DNA of 64,000 nucleotides from positions 186,001 to 250,000 of the forward strand of contig NZ_RQEY01000016.1 in assembly GCF_004770105.1 (NCBI RefSeq), read 5' to 3'. A program made the translations under genes and the position numbers. Below are positions 26,677 to 37,243 of the stretch, one piece after another (the first letter of the stretch is position 1; every line of letters begins with the position of its first letter). The DNA comes from Leptospira andrefontaineae. Lineage in GTDB: Bacteria; Spirochaetota; Leptospiria; Leptospirales; Leptospiraceae. Below the pieces are notes generated by a model, which worked only from the letters and a program-made list of their open reading frames with translations, ran no database searches and was not told the DNA's origin.

Positions 26677-28299
26677 TTATTTGATTACGGTTATAGGAGA
26701 TTCAATGCCATTTCCATCATTCGGATAAATGGTAGAGGTTCCTCCTATATTACCGCCAAAATCCGGATCAAATAGATAGATCGCGTCACTAGATTCATCT
26801 CCTACACTGATAAAGCAAGCTGTAGTTCTACATGCGAGAGAAGAACCCATTGTCCTACTTGTTCCCAGTTCAGTTACAGAATAATCTGTAGGAGTTCCTA
26901 CAGCGCCGGAAGAGATCGTAACTGGAAGATTGGAAACCTCGTTATAAATCCCCATATCTGCGCAGAATAGATCATAAGAGACTAACAAATTGGTACTATT
27001 TGCGATCGTTGCAGAAGGGACCATGTATTGGTCCCCGCTACTATTAACTGGATCGCAACCGTAAGGATTTGTTTCCGTTCTCATGGTTGCAGGAGTGGTT
27101 TGGAAGTTCTTAGAACTTTTTAAAGTAGAATCATTTACGTTTCCGGATCCGTCAGTCCCCGTTTGGCTATAGAATAGCCAAATATTGGAACCCTGTGTAA
27201 GTAAAGAAGGGTAATCCAATGCCAGAGAATCCGTTCCACTTGTGGCAGTATAAGTTTTTACGGAAGTAGCAGCCCCAGTCGAGAAACTATAAGCGAGTAA
27301 TGAATTTACTCCTCCGCTTGTTCTTTGGCGAAAGGCTGTATAATACGTACTACCGCTCAAAGTTACATCTGCACTAGTATAAGTATTACTAGTAGAAGAT
27401 GCAATAGTCGTCGGAGTTCCAATAAGAGCACCGGTAGAGGAATTAATCCTTTGGTATTTTGCAGCTCTTGTAGAAGCTGCCTCTGTCCAGACTATCGCAA
27501 ATTCTCCACTTGGACTATAAGCTGCGGAAACTTTTCCAATTGTTACTCCCGCTCCGGTGTATATCGTAAACGTAGATCCTACCGCAGTGAGGCTTATATT
27601 ATAAAACTGCCCTTTGATAGTCGTGTCAGCAGATTTCCAAATAAGCAAATAATTAGTTCCGTTCCAAACCAATTCAGGATCAACGGAGCCAGGCGATCCT
27701 CCAACTGTAACCGAAAGATTTTTAGTTACTATATAAGGAGAAGCAGAATGATTCACCCCAAACAATTTTAAAACTGGAGTACCGGAGCTTGTTTTCCATC
27801 CGGCAGCGATCGCTAATTGCCTTTCACAAACAATAGTAGCAGTCCCGGTAGTACCTGCTGTACCACTTGCATTTGCGGAAATACTACAAGACTGCCCTTG
27901 TGTATAAGAATCTAATGAGATCGAATAAGAATCTCCGCTGGTAAGTTCTGTGGAGAAGGAATAAGAACCATCAGCAGTCAATGCTAGAGGCTGGGTTGTG
28001 CTATCCGTTGAATCAGTTAAAGTAAGGCTTAAATCATTGGCAGTGACATTTACATAACCACTCAAAGAAACATTTATGGGGGAAGTAGCAGCAGAAGAGG
28101 TTCCGCCAGCCCCAAGATTACCGAATATACCAAAGTCACCATCTGAAAGAAGGGCGCCAATTGCGGAGGAACTGGCATCTATGCTAACCGGTTTGGCGTT
28201 ATTACAGCCCTGTACCAATAAGAACGAGAATAGAAAACATCCGTGAACTAATAGGTAAAATCCATTTATAACCTTGCTTGAATTCAGGAATCTTTTCAT
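26677..28299 (-). CDS. Large surface-type lipoprotein
   Basis: A 540-residue predicted lipoprotein. The signal peptide ends in a lipobox-like LLVQGC, with the lipidated Cys near residue 32. After it comes NNAKPVSIDASSSAIGALL, a tether motif shared with two other lipoproteins in this region. Residues about 75-160 look like a carboxypeptidase-regulatory/Ig-type beta domain (SGYVNVTANDLSLTLTD). The remainder is Ser/Thr/Gly-rich with repeated short blades (ELVWNGTNYLLIWKS, SGEFAIVWTEAAS, GSTYYTAFRQR), suggesting a beta-propeller. ATG 28299 is preferred, preceded by AGGAG. Surface exposure is inferred, not shown. Confidence 0.8.
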   Translation of the reverse strand: MKRFLNSSKVINGFYLLVHGCFLFSFLLVQGCNNAKPVSIDASSSAIGALLSDGDFGIFGNLGAGGTSSAATSPINVSLSGYVNVTANDLSLTLTDSTDSTTQPLALTADGSYSFSTELTSGDSYSISLDSYTQGQSCSISANASGTAGTTGTATIVCERQLAIAAGWKTSSGTPVLKLFGVNHSASPYIVTKNLSVTVGGSPGSVDPELVWNGTNYLLIWKSADTTIKGQFYNISLTAVGSTFTIYTGAGVTIGKVSAAYSPSGEFAIVWTEAASTRAAKYQRINSSTGALIGTPTTIASSTSNTYTSADVTLSGSTYYTAFRQRTSGGVNSLLAYSFSTGAATSVKTYTATSGTDSLALDYPSLLTQGSNIWLFYSQTGTDGSGNVNDSTLKSSKNFQTTPATMRTETNPYGCDPVNSSGDQYMVPSATIANSTNLLVSYDLFCADMGIYNEVSNLPVTISSGAVGTPTDYSVTELGTSRTMGSSLACRTTACFISVGDESSDAIYLFDPDFGGNIGGTSTIYPNDGNGIESPITVIK

Positions 28300-28525
28300 T
28301 TGTATTCTCCTCTTCGAAGAAGGGAAAATTCGGTTAGTTTTCCCCATAACAATGGTAACAACCAGCTTTAAGCTCTTTGATCTTTTTTTTCCTGGGAATA
28401 ATTTTTTTACTAAAACGTATAGGGAGTAATATATAAATCGCAGGTTTGTTCGAAAATAAAGGGCCCCTCAAAGAGAGACCTCTATGGATTCTGTCAGATT
28501 GGCTCTATTCGTTTAATAGAAAAGG

Positions 28526-29653
28526 CTATTGGCCGACGCAAACAATATTACGTCTTTGAGAGCATAGAGTTGGGATTACCACGGCCGGATCCGTGTTAGT
28601 CATTTCTGCAATAGAGTTTCCATTTACTGCTGAAAGTACTCCCTGGGTTCCAGTTGCTGTGGAAGAATACCAAGATGAATAAGGTGCTCCCGATGGGGCC
28701 AAGCCTGCACATTGAGTTACAGTAGGGGTATCAGTTGTCCAATCCATGGAGCTAAATCCTGTCCATATTCTGCCAGAAGTTCCGAGAGAATTTGTCCATT
28801 CTTGCGCATTTGCAAATCCGATGGTAGTACCGGAACTGAAAGAGTAAGCTAACTTCTTACCACTCTGGCTATAATATTTCCTGAAGGAGCTAAATACCCA
28901 ATCGGTAGAAGGGTTTCTGAGATTAGAGCTCGGACTATAACTTACTGCAAGCATAGCCTTATAACCTACATCTTTATTTGCACTATCAGGAACATTGGAG
29001 TTACAAATATCATCCGCAACTTCTAGCGGGCCTGCAAACGTTGAATTATCGATTCCTTTTTTAGCGAAGTTCCCTGGATAACCTGTTCCACCATTTGAGG
29101 CTATAAAAATACATTTATCTGCATCCTTTACCTTAACTATAAATGACTGAGAGAGTCCAGAGGATACTTCGATAGCAGTAAGATAATAATAGTTATTTAA
29201 GCAGTTTTCATCTTCTAGGGAATTGATCTGGAATCCGCTTTTATAATCAAAGTTGGCATTTTGAGGATCGGGTCCGAAATCCACAGTAAGGTAATTCTGA
29301 TAACCTCCCTGGTCCGGATTATAATCCGTTACAAAGGTGATATTATCATTTTTATAAAATTTGAATTGGATAGTGCTCCCGTCAGAAGGAGGATTCTTGA
29401 TTGCGAACATAATATCTGCCGCATCGTTTTCATCTACACTAAGAGTAGTTTCTCCCTCGTTCAAAAGCGGTTCTATCGGATTGTTAACGGAGCTAAACAA
29501 ACTTAGGAGGATAGAAGGGTCTATAGTGATCGCGCCAGCCAGGCTGGGTTTACTTCCGTCCAGAGCGGTGGATTCAGCATTATTACACTTGGAAATCCAT
29601 AAAGTAAGACATAATAGAATGAAGGCTGTCCGTCCTAATTTAGATCCTTTCAT
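28526..29653 (-). CDS. DUF1554-domain lipoprotein
   Basis: A 375-residue lipoprotein of a Leptospira-enriched type. The signal sequence ends TLWISKC, then NNAESTALDGSKPSLAGA, the tether motif. Residues 60-190 form a beta-sandwich (Calx-beta-like, VDENDAADIMF, with LTAIEVSSGLSQSFIVKVKD). Residues about 195-375 are the DUF1554 domain: FIASNGGTGYPGNFAKKGID, ADDICNSNVP, YKAMLAV, RNPSTDWVF, IWTGFSSMDW and the terminal CSQRRNIVCVGQ. Cysteines are arranged for disulfides. A second DUF1554 gene lies 86 bases upstream, suggesting local duplication. No function is established for the domain. Confidence 0.86.
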   Translation of the reverse strand: MKGSKLGRTAFILLCLTLWISKCNNAESTALDGSKPSLAGAITIDPSILLSLFSSVNNPIEPLLNEGETTLSVDENDAADIMFAIKNPPSDGSTIQFKFYKNDNITFVTDYNPDQGGYQNYLTVDFGPDPQNANFDYKSGFQINSLEDENCLNNYYYLTAIEVSSGLSQSFIVKVKDADKCIFIASNGGTGYPGNFAKKGIDNSTFAGPLEVADDICNSNVPDSANKDVGYKAMLAVSYSPSSNLRNPSTDWVFSSFRKYYSQSGKKLAYSFSSGTTIGFANAQEWTNSLGTSGRIWTGFSSMDWTTDTPTVTQCAGLAPSGAPYSSWYSSTATGTQGVLSAVNGNSIAEMTNTDPAVVIPTLCSQRRNIVCVGQ

Positions 29654-29739
29654 ATTCTCACCCGCCCGGTCTCAGAGGAAAATACCCCTTAATGTAAGAA
29701 AACAGTCAGGCAGGAAAAAAATTGAACGATTTTTTTAGT

Positions 29740-30756
29740 TTAATCCGGGGAATAAACGCAAATAAACGGAAGCGCCAAAGGAGAATCACAGCTCTCCAAG
29801 GTCATATAGGCAGCATCACCAGTCACTACGCTTGAGGTCCCTAAGTTTCCGCTGGAGGAACCGTCTGAATTTGTCCAACTTTCAGAGCCATTAAGGCAGG
29901 TATTACCATCCATTCTGCCCCAACCTGAATGCATTCCTGTCCAATATTGCCCCGAATCGATCAAAGGATTATCAAAGTCGGAACTTGGGGGCCAGGTTCC
30001 GCTAATAGAAAAAACTTTTACCCAAGTTCCATTCCCTTGTTTGCGAACGTATCTTTTATTGGCTCGGAAGAAGGAAGTAGAAGACAATGATTCTCCGGGG
30101 TTTCTATCTCCGTAGGTAGTGGAAAGAGCTCCAACCATCGCTTTATAATCAGAAGAATTTCTTGGAAGACCTTTGCTGCTTGCTAAGTTTCTGCAATGAT
30201 TGTCCATTGTGCCTAGTCCGCCTAACTGAGCAAGGCTTCTGGCAGAAGATTCGAAAATACAATAATCTCCGTCCTTTACAGTTACATTATATACGAAAGT
30301 ATCTCCTGTAGAATCTTTCGTAATCCTGAAACTGAATCTGCTCCCTGCATTATCCAAACAGTTGTCATCATCTGCTTCTAAAGAAAAACCTATGGACTGA
30401 GTGCTTGTATTTGCTGGAAGAGTGAATGTATTGTAACCGATGAAATGAGGTTCATACACTGTAGTATAACTTTCTACTGTCATACTAAAGTTTTCATCCA
30501 CACTACTTGTTTGGGAAAAATTTAGATCTATGAAAGTATCTCCGGCGTCATACATAGCTTGAGAAGAAAGCTGCGGAAGACTCCCGGGAATTGTTTCGGC
30601 TCCAATAATATTCGGTATAACAACATTCAAAAGAACGCCGGCAGCACTGCTGCTGCCGTCCAAATTGATCGGATTTGCCTGATTGCAAAAAGAGAATAAG
30701 GAGAATAACGATACGATCGGGATAAGTCTGAAAAAGATCTTTGGATTCGAATTCAT
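29740..30756 (-). CDS. DUF1554-domain lipoprotein, paralogue of the neighbour
   Basis: A 338-residue lipoprotein. The signal peptide ends LFSLFSFC, and mature residues read NQANPINLDGSSSAAGVLL. A beta-sandwich domain (SVDENFSMTVESYTTVYEPH, RITKDSTGDTFVYNVTVKDG) precedes the DUF1554 domain (CIFESSARSLAQLGGLGTMD, HCRNLASSKGLP, YKAMVGALST, RNPGESLSS, GQYWTGMHSGWGRMDGN, terminal ALPFICVYS). The domain order and key cysteines match the gene at 28526-29653, but identity is modest, so the duplication is not recent. ATG 30756 is chosen because the signal sequence follows it. Confidence 0.86.
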   Translation of the reverse strand: MNSNPKIFFRLIPIVSLFSLFSFCNQANPINLDGSSSAAGVLLNVVIPNIIGAETIPGSLPQLSSQAMYDAGDTFIDLNFSQTSSVDENFSMTVESYTTVYEPHFIGYNTFTLPANTSTQSIGFSLEADDDNCLDNAGSRFSFRITKDSTGDTFVYNVTVKDGDYCIFESSARSLAQLGGLGTMDNHCRNLASSKGLPRNSSDYKAMVGALSTTYGDRNPGESLSSTSFFRANKRYVRKQGNGTWVKVFSISGTWPPSSDFDNPLIDSGQYWTGMHSGWGRMDGNTCLNGSESWTNSDGSSSGNLGTSSVVTGDAAYMTLESCDSPLALPFICVYSPD

Positions 30757-30917
30757 AGTTCCGGGTCGGGTGATTTTCTTTTTAGAGATCACAAACCAAT
30801 TTGCGAGTTTTTGCTCACTTTTTTTCGGAAAAGTAGATTTTCCAGGGGAAATTTATGTGAATTTCAGGATTTGGAATTTATAGAGCGAACAGAGTTTGTT
30901 AGGAAAGAATTTATCCC

Positions 30918-32942
30918 TTAAGGTTTATCCACTTTTCTTAATTTATCAATTTCCTTACGGAAAGATTCGTATGGATCGTCCGATTCGGATTTTCCTTTAG
31001 GAGAACCTGCCTTATCCGATGAAGATTTATGAGAAGCAAACCATTCATCTATATGTTTAATCACTTTTGAGATCCTGTTTCGGGTATCCTCTTCTTCTGC
31101 TGTTCTGACTTTATTTTGCAGGACTTCCATTCTTTCGGATAGAATTCTATGTAGTTCTCTGGCTTTGTTTCTGAAGGATTCGTTTGCAGGATAACAAAGA
31201 ATCTGGTCCATTCTTTCCTTTCCTTTTTCCCAAGAGATAAAAACGAAATTTTCCCGATCTAGGATTTGATAATATTGATCCGCAGGGAATTCTGCAATTT
31301 CTCCTTGGATCTCAGATGCAGTAGGTGGAACCCTGCGTTTAAAATAAAATTCATCCATAGCGGAAGAAATCTTGGACTTCTGTTCCGCAGAACGGATCTT
31401 TTCTTCTTCTTTTATCTTTTCTTGGATCTTTGCCTGTTCTTCTTTTTTAGAAGTTTCGTGGTTTCGGACCTTGAGATGGTTCTGCTGTCCTTTTATCTTT
31501 TCTTTTGCTTGGGCAAAGAACACATCTTGGAATATTCTTCCGATCCCTAAAAGATCCAGAATAGCATAATACCAAGGGAAATAATCTAAATAACCTTTTC
31601 TTAATACTTTTCCGTAAGCCTTAACTAGGTCAGGTTCTCTGAATATCGATTTGATTTGAGGTTCGTTAGACTCCACAAGTTGCCTGATACAGAGGATTTT
31701 CCAAGTTTCTACATTTGTGGCCGCGCCTAAGCTTAGAATTATTTGTCTTACACTATTTGCATTTTTGTGAAAGAATGCATGGATAGTAGTTGTTTTGGTT
31801 TCCCAAGTAGAATAACCGATCTCCAAATCATCTATCAGCATTCTTTTTAATTCTTCAGGATAAGATTTGAATTCTTTATCAGGAACTAATAAAACCTTTC
31901 TTTCCCAAGAACCGGATTCAGAGAGAAGATTCTTTTTGATATCGTGAAATCTATTTCGATCCCTTTCTGCGGATTGTTTATGTAGTTCTTTTTCTGCAAG
32001 TTCGGCAAGGCTTCGAACTAAAACCACACTTAACATCCCGGGAGTTCCCGGACTTGGAGTTCCAGACAAGGCTCTTGCAAATGCCTCGGCTCTTTCGGTT
32101 TTGAATTTTGTGGTCTCCGGATTGGAAGTATTAGAATAATATAATTTTTCTTCCATGGCGATTTTTTGGAATTCATCCATAAGAACATGGCGTAATTGTT
32201 TTGTTCCTTTGGATTGGATAAAATCATCCACATAATCCATGATCTGAACTGCTTCTTTGGAATTTTTAATCCCGAATAATCCATAACCTGGAACGTCTAT
32301 GACTCTTCCTTTTTTGTGAAGGTCGTCTTCTAATTCGAATAAGAAATCCTTAACATACTCGGGGTTTGCGGGAATTCGAAAATTTTCATTATGAAATGCT
32401 TGTCTTAAATATAAAAACAATTGAGGGAAGGGCGCTTCTTTCCTGGCTCCCCATTCAAGATCCGATTCTAAATTTTCCCAAAGAAGAGTTTTACTAGTTT
32501 CCGGTTTTCGATCTAGATAACTTAAGAGAGATGAAACGGAATAATCCAGAAGTTCCAGATAGATCCTACTCAAATCCAAGGATTCCGTTTCCGGAAAAGT
32601 AGCATAACAAGGAAGTGCTTCGGGTTGTTTTTCGGCACTATCACTGATCAAATAAGCAAGTTGAGATACTGTGCCGTCTTCCAGTAGGCGTTTTAAATGA
32701 AGGTCGATATCTTTAGGCCCTAATTCTCCGACTTCTGGAACTTTATGATGAGGTTCGAATAATTGTCTCTTCTTTACGTTCTTGAAAGATGTCGCCGCCT
32801 GGATCGCTTTGTAGACAGAGTGAGTTATCTTGTCGTTCATGTAGTAACTCACTACTTCGTTTAACTTCTTAACTTTTAAGAAGTTAGGAACGGCTACGTT
32901 GCCTGTATGCGGATCTAAGGGTTTGGGGCCTTTTGCGTTCAT
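30918..32942 (-). CDS. Large hypothetical cytoplasmic protein with coiled coil
   Basis: A 674-residue protein I do not recognise. It has no signal peptide or membrane segment. It is mostly helical and highly charged. A long coiled coil lies at about residues 480-550 (KEKIKGQQNHLKVRNHETSK, then EEQAKIQEKIKEEEKIRSAE). The N-terminal third has several helical repeats, and the C-terminus is Lys/Ser/Asp-rich (SSDKAGSPKGKSESDDP). It begins MNAKGPKPLDPHTGNVAVP. The gene stands alone between the DUF1554 lipoproteins and gpmI, and resembles conserved proteins of unknown function in leptospires. A scaffolding role is only a guess. Confidence 0.65.
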   Translation of the reverse strand: MNAKGPKPLDPHTGNVAVPNFLKVKKLNEVVSYYMNDKITHSVYKAIQAATSFKNVKKRQLFEPHHKVPEVGELGPKDIDLHLKRLLEDGTVSQLAYLISDSAEKQPEALPCYATFPETESLDLSRIYLELLDYSVSSLLSYLDRKPETSKTLLWENLESDLEWGARKEAPFPQLFLYLRQAFHNENFRIPANPEYVKDFLFELEDDLHKKGRVIDVPGYGLFGIKNSKEAVQIMDYVDDFIQSKGTKQLRHVLMDEFQKIAMEEKLYYSNTSNPETTKFKTERAEAFARALSGTPSPGTPGMLSVVLVRSLAELAEKELHKQSAERDRNRFHDIKKNLLSESGSWERKVLLVPDKEFKSYPEELKRMLIDDLEIGYSTWETKTTTIHAFFHKNANSVRQIILSLGAATNVETWKILCIRQLVESNEPQIKSIFREPDLVKAYGKVLRKGYLDYFPWYYAILDLLGIGRIFQDVFFAQAKEKIKGQQNHLKVRNHETSKKEEQAKIQEKIKEEEKIRSAEQKSKISSAMDEFYFKRRVPPTASEIQGEIAEFPADQYYQILDRENFVFISWEKGKERMDQILCYPANESFRNKARELHRILSERMEVLQNKVRTAEEEDTRNRISKVIKHIDEWFASHKSSSDKAGSPKGKSESDDPYESFRKEIDKLRKVDKP

Positions 32943-33186
32943 CTTTGTCTATAAATAATTAAATATTAAAAATTTAGCATATAGTTGTAGGGGTATTATT
33001 CGCTTAAAGATACGAGTATCCCTAAAGATATTCAAAACCATCATATAATGCATTCTAAACGCTTCCACCGAAAAACCTAAATCCTCCTTCTTTTTCTATA
33101 AAACCTGTATAAACCGAAGGGCTTATGCCGAAGTCCCTATGTGAATCCTCTTGACGAAGCATGGGGAAGGGCTTTCCTGGAATAGA

Positions 33187-34827
33187 ATGCAACTGAAGAA
33201 AAAGACTCCCTTCTCTCCCAAAAAGCTATTATTCGTAATTTTAGATGGGGTAGGTTATACTCCTAAAGGACCCGAATTCGGGAACGCAATTGCAGGTGCC
33301 AATCTTCCTTTTCTCAACAAACTTTGGAAAGAATCTCCCACCATTCTTTTGAACGCGCATGGCACCGCTGTCGGCATGCCTTCCGATGAGGACATGGGAA
33401 ACTCTGAAGTAGGTCATAATGTCTTGGGCTGCGGGCGCATTTTCGATCAGGGTGCTAAGCTAGTCAATAACTCTATCGCCGAAGGACTGTTATTCGAGGG
33501 AAAAGCTTGGAAGGAAATTATAGAAAATACAAAGACTAAAAATTCCACTCTTCATTTCATTGGTTTGTTCTCCGACGGAAATGTCCATGCACATATTGAT
33601 CATACAAAATCTTTAATACAAGCTGCGTTAGAGGAGAAGGTCCCAAGGATCAGATTACACATTCTTCTAGACGGACGAGACGTGCCTGAAAAGTCTGCTC
33701 TAGATTATTTGATTCCTTTCGAAGAATGGCTGACCTCGCTTAGATCCAAAGGTGCAGATATAAAAATTGCATCCGGAGGAGGAAGAATGACAATCACCAT
33801 GGACCGTTACGAAGCAGATTGGTCTATGGTAGATAGAGGCTGGAAGATCCATGTCCATGGAGAAGGTAGAACTTTCCCGGATGCAAAAACCGCGATTGAA
33901 ACTTTTAGAAAAGAAGATCCTGCCGTAATCGATCAATATCTTCCTAGTTTTGTGGTAGAAGAATCGGGAAAACCGGTCGGAAAAATCCTGACCGGAGACT
34001 CGGTAGTATTCACTAATTTCAGAGGAGATAGAGCAATTGAGATCTCCCAAGCATTCACTCAGAAAAATTTCGACAAATTCGATAGAGGAAATTTTCCGGA
34101 AGTATGTTACGCAGGAATGATGCAATACGACGGGGATTTACAATTACCTGAACGTTTTTTAGTAAGTCCACCTGCGATTGATCGCACATTGGGCGAATAT
34201 ATGGCAAAGTCCGGGATTAACCAGTATGCGTTATCCGAAACACAAAAATACGGACACGTAACATTCTTCTGGAACGGAAATCGCTCCGGCAAATTCGATT
34301 CCAAAAGTGAAGAATATAAGGAAATTCCTTCCGATGTAATTCCATTCGACCAAACTCCTGAAATGAAAGCGCAAGCGATCACTGCGGAGCTTGAAAAAGT
34401 TTTAGGAGAGAATCATTCAGACTTCTATAGGATCAATTTTCCGAATGGAGATATGGTAGGCCATACTGGAAATTACCAGGCAACCGTAAAGGCGATGGAA
34501 TTTTTGGACGGGTGTATGGGCCGCCTAGCCGAAGCATGCAGAAAAAATAATGTAGTTTTATTGGTAAGTGCGGACCATGGAAACGCGGATGAGATGTATC
34601 AACTGGATAAAAAAGGAAATGTGGAGAAGGATAAAGAAGGTAAACCTGTTCCTAAAACTTCTCATACCTTGAATCCTGTTCCGTTCAGCGTTTTGGACCC
34701 TGAGAACAAGATCAAATTAAGAACAGATCTACAAAATCCTGGGCTTGCGAATGTTGCAGCCACGATCTTAGATATTATGGGATATGAAACTCCGGAAGGA
34801 TATTATCCTAGTTTAATGGCAAAATAA
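33187..34827 (+). CDS. gpmI: 2,3-bisphosphoglycerate-independent phosphoglycerate mutase
   Basis: A 546-residue Mn-dependent glycolytic enzyme interconverting 3- and 2-phosphoglycerate. The alkaline-phosphatase-superfamily core includes [13 protein letters not shown] near the N-terminus and [20 protein letters not shown] with the catalytic serine. [43 protein letters not shown] and [10 protein letters not shown] give the metal-binding His and Asp set. ATG 33187 is preferred over TTG 33151 because the family start precedes the LLFVILDG strand by about 15 residues. It is monocistronic and convergent with the lipoprotein gene, with only 2 bases between the stop codons. Confidence 0.95.
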   Translation: MQLKKKTPFSPKKLLFVILDGVGYTPKGPEFGNAIAGANLPFLNKLWKESPTILLNAHGTAVGMPSDEDMGNSEVGHNVLGCGRIFDQGAKLVNNSIAEGLLFEGKAWKEIIENTKTKNSTLHFIGLFSDGNVHAHIDHTKSLIQAALEEKVPRIRLHILLDGRDVPEKSALDYLIPFEEWLTSLRSKGADIKIASGGGRMTITMDRYEADWSMVDRGWKIHVHGEGRTFPDAKTAIETFRKEDPAVIDQYLPSFVVEESGKPVGKILTGDSVVFTNFRGDRAIEISQAFTQKNFDKFDRGNFPEVCYAGMMQYDGDLQLPERFLVSPPAIDRTLGEYMAKSGINQYALSETQKYGHVTFFWNGNRSGKFDSKSEEYKEIPSDVIPFDQTPEMKAQAITAELEKVLGENHSDFYRINFPNGDMVGHTGNYQATVKAMEFLDGCMGRLAEACRKNNVVLLVSADHGNADEMYQLDKKGNVEKDKEGKPVPKTSHTLNPVPFSVLDPENKIKLRTDLQNPGLANVAATILDIMGYETPEGYYPSLMAK

Positions 34828-34829
34828 GA

Positions 34830-36371
34830 TCAGTCGCTTACGCAGTGTAGCGCATAACTTAGGCTTTTATCGAACTGATTTATGATCCCGTACATGAATA
34901 CTACGGTTCTTGCAAATTGATCCATTGGAGAGCCTGTAATACCTCTAGAAGCTGTCCAAGTAGCAGGAGATACAGGATTCGGGAATGCAGTAGTGTTTAT
35001 GTATGGATCGGCACCTCCTTCCACCAAAGAGTATAATTCTTCTGCTCTGGGAAGTCTCCAGTTTTCTCGATCTGCATATCCTATCCCAGGACCATGAATA
35101 TAATTTAAGTAGGCGCAACCGTCTAACGCGCTTGCCCAAGAAGTATTTGTTGCAGAGCCGGAAGCACAGCCAGGACCCATTCTTCCTTCCCAGCAAGTTT
35201 TCCATACTAAACCTGTAGAAGTATCCGTAGTGGTAATATCTCCAGTATAAGTCCCGTGTGCAGTTGGCCCGGAATAAATTTGGGCTCCTGTTACTGTGGC
35301 TCCGGTTGTAGTAGTAAAGGAGGCTTGTTGTGAGACCCCGTTTCCTGCTAAGTCTTGCAAAGAACTAGAGGGAATGGTCCAACGGATTTGCGAATCTTCC
35401 GGGAAATAAGTCCAACTGATCGTAATGACTAAAGTTTGGGAATCCTGCCAATCGAATATAGTATTGCTATTAGGAATAGTTACCCAAGAAGTCCCATCAT
35501 AAATTTCTGTAGTCATGGACATTGTAAGAGAAGTGTCCATCGGTTCTGCGAAATTTAAACTGATCGATCCTGGAGAAAGAGCTACTCCGGTAGCACCGTT
35601 GCTCGGATTAGTAGCAGAGATAGTTGGAGTCACTGTGTCCACTGCGATATCCGCACTATCAACTGAAGATACATTCCCTGCTTTATCTCTTGCAACATAC
35701 TTGAAGGTAGTATTAGAATTTGCTGGAACATTGATAGGAGTGGAATACTGAGTTCCTACATTTATCGTTCCGGTCGCTCCATCAATATCCGGAGTAGAAG
35801 TGTCAGTAACATAAGAGATCTTATCGCAGCCTGCTCCTCCAGTATCCGAACAAGTAATGGAAACATTTTGAGAAGAATTATAGGCCCCGCCATTTGGAGT
35901 CGTGCTTACAGTAGGATAAGTATCGTCCCGAACGATCCTAAAAATTCCTGATCCGGTTGCATTTTCTACCGGGTCAGTAACACAAACTCTAACATAACTT
36001 GCACCAAACGGCAGAACGCTTGCATTGATTGTGGCTAAATTGTCTGTATTTGCGATCGCAGTTCCTGTAATTAAACTTGCCCCGCTTGTACAAGAATCGA
36101 CATCTATCCGGACATCATAAGGTCCGTCAGTATCTGATCTCCAAGTAAGATCAGAAGAAACTATTGCCCCTGCATTATTGCTTACAAATTTTGAGGTAAG
36201 GCTTCCGCTAATCGTAGGCCCAGGGAGACAAACATCTAATTCTCCCAAAATACAACGCACAAAAGTGGTTTCCCACCAAGCGTCAGAAAATGGTATAGCA
36301 GGGTTATGCACTTCTATTGGTTTGCATAACATTCCTAATCCGATTAAAAATACTAGAAAGCGAGCCCGCAT
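34830..36371 (-). CDS. Multidomain lipoprotein with Ig-like and DUF1566 domains
   Basis: A 513-residue predicted lipoprotein. The signal peptide ends LIGLGMLC, with lipidation expected at that Cys. Mature domains are an N-terminal beta region (35-140), a CHB_HEX_C-like unit (about 155-235: PTVSTTPNGGAYNSSQNVSI), a Big_5/SbsA-type Ig domain (about 245-355: TISATNPSNGATGVALSPGS) and a C-terminal Lcl/DUF1566 domain (about 365-513: TGLVWKTCWEGRMGPGC, WRLPRAEELYSLVEGG, terminal YALHCVSD). This is a typical extracytoplasmic adhesin or binding architecture. Its post-Cys sequence (KPIEVHNPAIPFSDAWWE) differs from the other lipoproteins here. Confidence 0.82.
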   Translation of the reverse strand: MRARFLVFLIGLGMLCKPIEVHNPAIPFSDAWWETTFVRCILGELDVCLPGPTISGSLTSKFVSNNAGAIVSSDLTWRSDTDGPYDVRIDVDSCTSGASLITGTAIANTDNLATINASVLPFGASYVRVCVTDPVENATGSGIFRIVRDDTYPTVSTTPNGGAYNSSQNVSITCSDTGGAGCDKISYVTDTSTPDIDGATGTINVGTQYSTPINVPANSNTTFKYVARDKAGNVSSVDSADIAVDTVTPTISATNPSNGATGVALSPGSISLNFAEPMDTSLTMSMTTEIYDGTSWVTIPNSNTIFDWQDSQTLVITISWTYFPEDSQIRWTIPSSSLQDLAGNGVSQQASFTTTTGATVTGAQIYSGPTAHGTYTGDITTTDTSTGLVWKTCWEGRMGPGCASGSATNTSWASALDGCAYLNYIHGPGIGYADRENWRLPRAEELYSLVEGGADPYINTTAFPNPVSPATWTASRGITGSPMDQFARTVVFMYGIINQFDKSLSYALHCVSD

Positions 36372-36514
36372 ATTGCTATCTTAACAGAGGTTTAATTACA
36401 AAGGACGATTTTATCCTTAGATCTATTTCTGCCCCAGTAAATAAGTTTTTAACACTTACTATCTATCTTATTCGGGATAAACCTCCGACAAAAAAATTCA
36501 TTCCATCTCGGATT

Positions 36515-37243
36515 TCAGGCTTTTTTTGTCTGTTTTTCTTTCCTTTTAGAGTTTGGAGAGCGGACCTTAGAAAACCCGTCCCATAACATTTCTGCAGATT
36601 GTTCCAAAAGGGAAGGATCTATGTTATTTTCGTGAATCCGGTGATACCGCAGAATCCCAGTAAAAGAACCCAAAATAAGAGAAGGATAGAGTAACCTTAG
36701 ATTTTTATCATTCTGAGCAGGCGCAAAGTATTCAGAAATTTTTTGTTTTAAGGTTAGTGCTTCTTTTGTGCTTTCTTCATCCAGTATATAAGAAGATAGA
36801 TTTCTTTCTATCATGATCAACTGGTCGAACTTGCCTTGGGAAAATAATCCTAGCCCTTTCCAAAAATCAAAGAATTGTTCTTTCGGAGATAAATTTTTAG
36901 AAATGGATCTTTCTAAGAATTCTGAAAATTCTTGGACGGAGATCCTAAATGCCTCGTTGAACAAATGATCTTTGTTCCGGAAGTGGCGATACATTGTGCC
37001 CACTCCCACTTTTGCATGAGCGGAAATTTCAGGGATCCTTGTTTCGAAAAATCCTCTCTCTGCAAATAACTTAAGAGCGGAACGTATGATCCTTTCTTTG
37101 GATTCATCTTGTTTTTTGTTTAATCTTTCTTCGTGAGGCTCCTTATCTGTTTCGTATACGGGATCCTGATCGGGTGTGAGCTCTGGATCCGTGGAAATAT
37201 CTTGGGTTTCTATTAGGGAACTATTTTCCATTAGGTTAACCAT
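36515..37243 (-). CDS. TetR-family transcriptional regulator with extended N-terminus
   Basis: A 242-residue regulator. The first 45 residues are acidic and probably disordered (DISTDPELTPDQDPVYETDK). The HTH follows: RIIRSALKLFAERGFFETRIPEISAHA, then VGVGTMYRHFRNKDHLFNEA. The C-terminal domain is helical. ATG 37243 is used; an in-frame ATG at 37231 is possible. No target gene is adjacent on the same strand. The AT-rich intergenic region of 469 bases upstream contains repeats that could be binding sites. Confidence 0.87.
   Translation of the reverse strand: MVNLMENSSLIETQDISTDPELTPDQDPVYETDKEPHEERLNKKQDESKERIIRSALKLFAERGFFETRIPEISAHAKVGVGTMYRHFRNKDHLFNEAFRISVQEFSEFLERSISKNLSPKEQFFDFWKGLGLFSQGKFDQLIMIERNLSSYILDEESTKEALTLKQKISEYFAPAQNDKNLRLLYPSLILGSFTGILRYHRIHENNIDPSLLEQSAEMLWDGFSKVRSPNSKRKEKQTKKA

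Noticed and set aside
28322..28344. GGGAAAA/TTTTCCC hairpin as a terminator
   Set aside because: It lies in the leader of the lipoprotein gene at 28299 with no T-run in the transcribed direction. The stem is only 7 bp and AT-rich.
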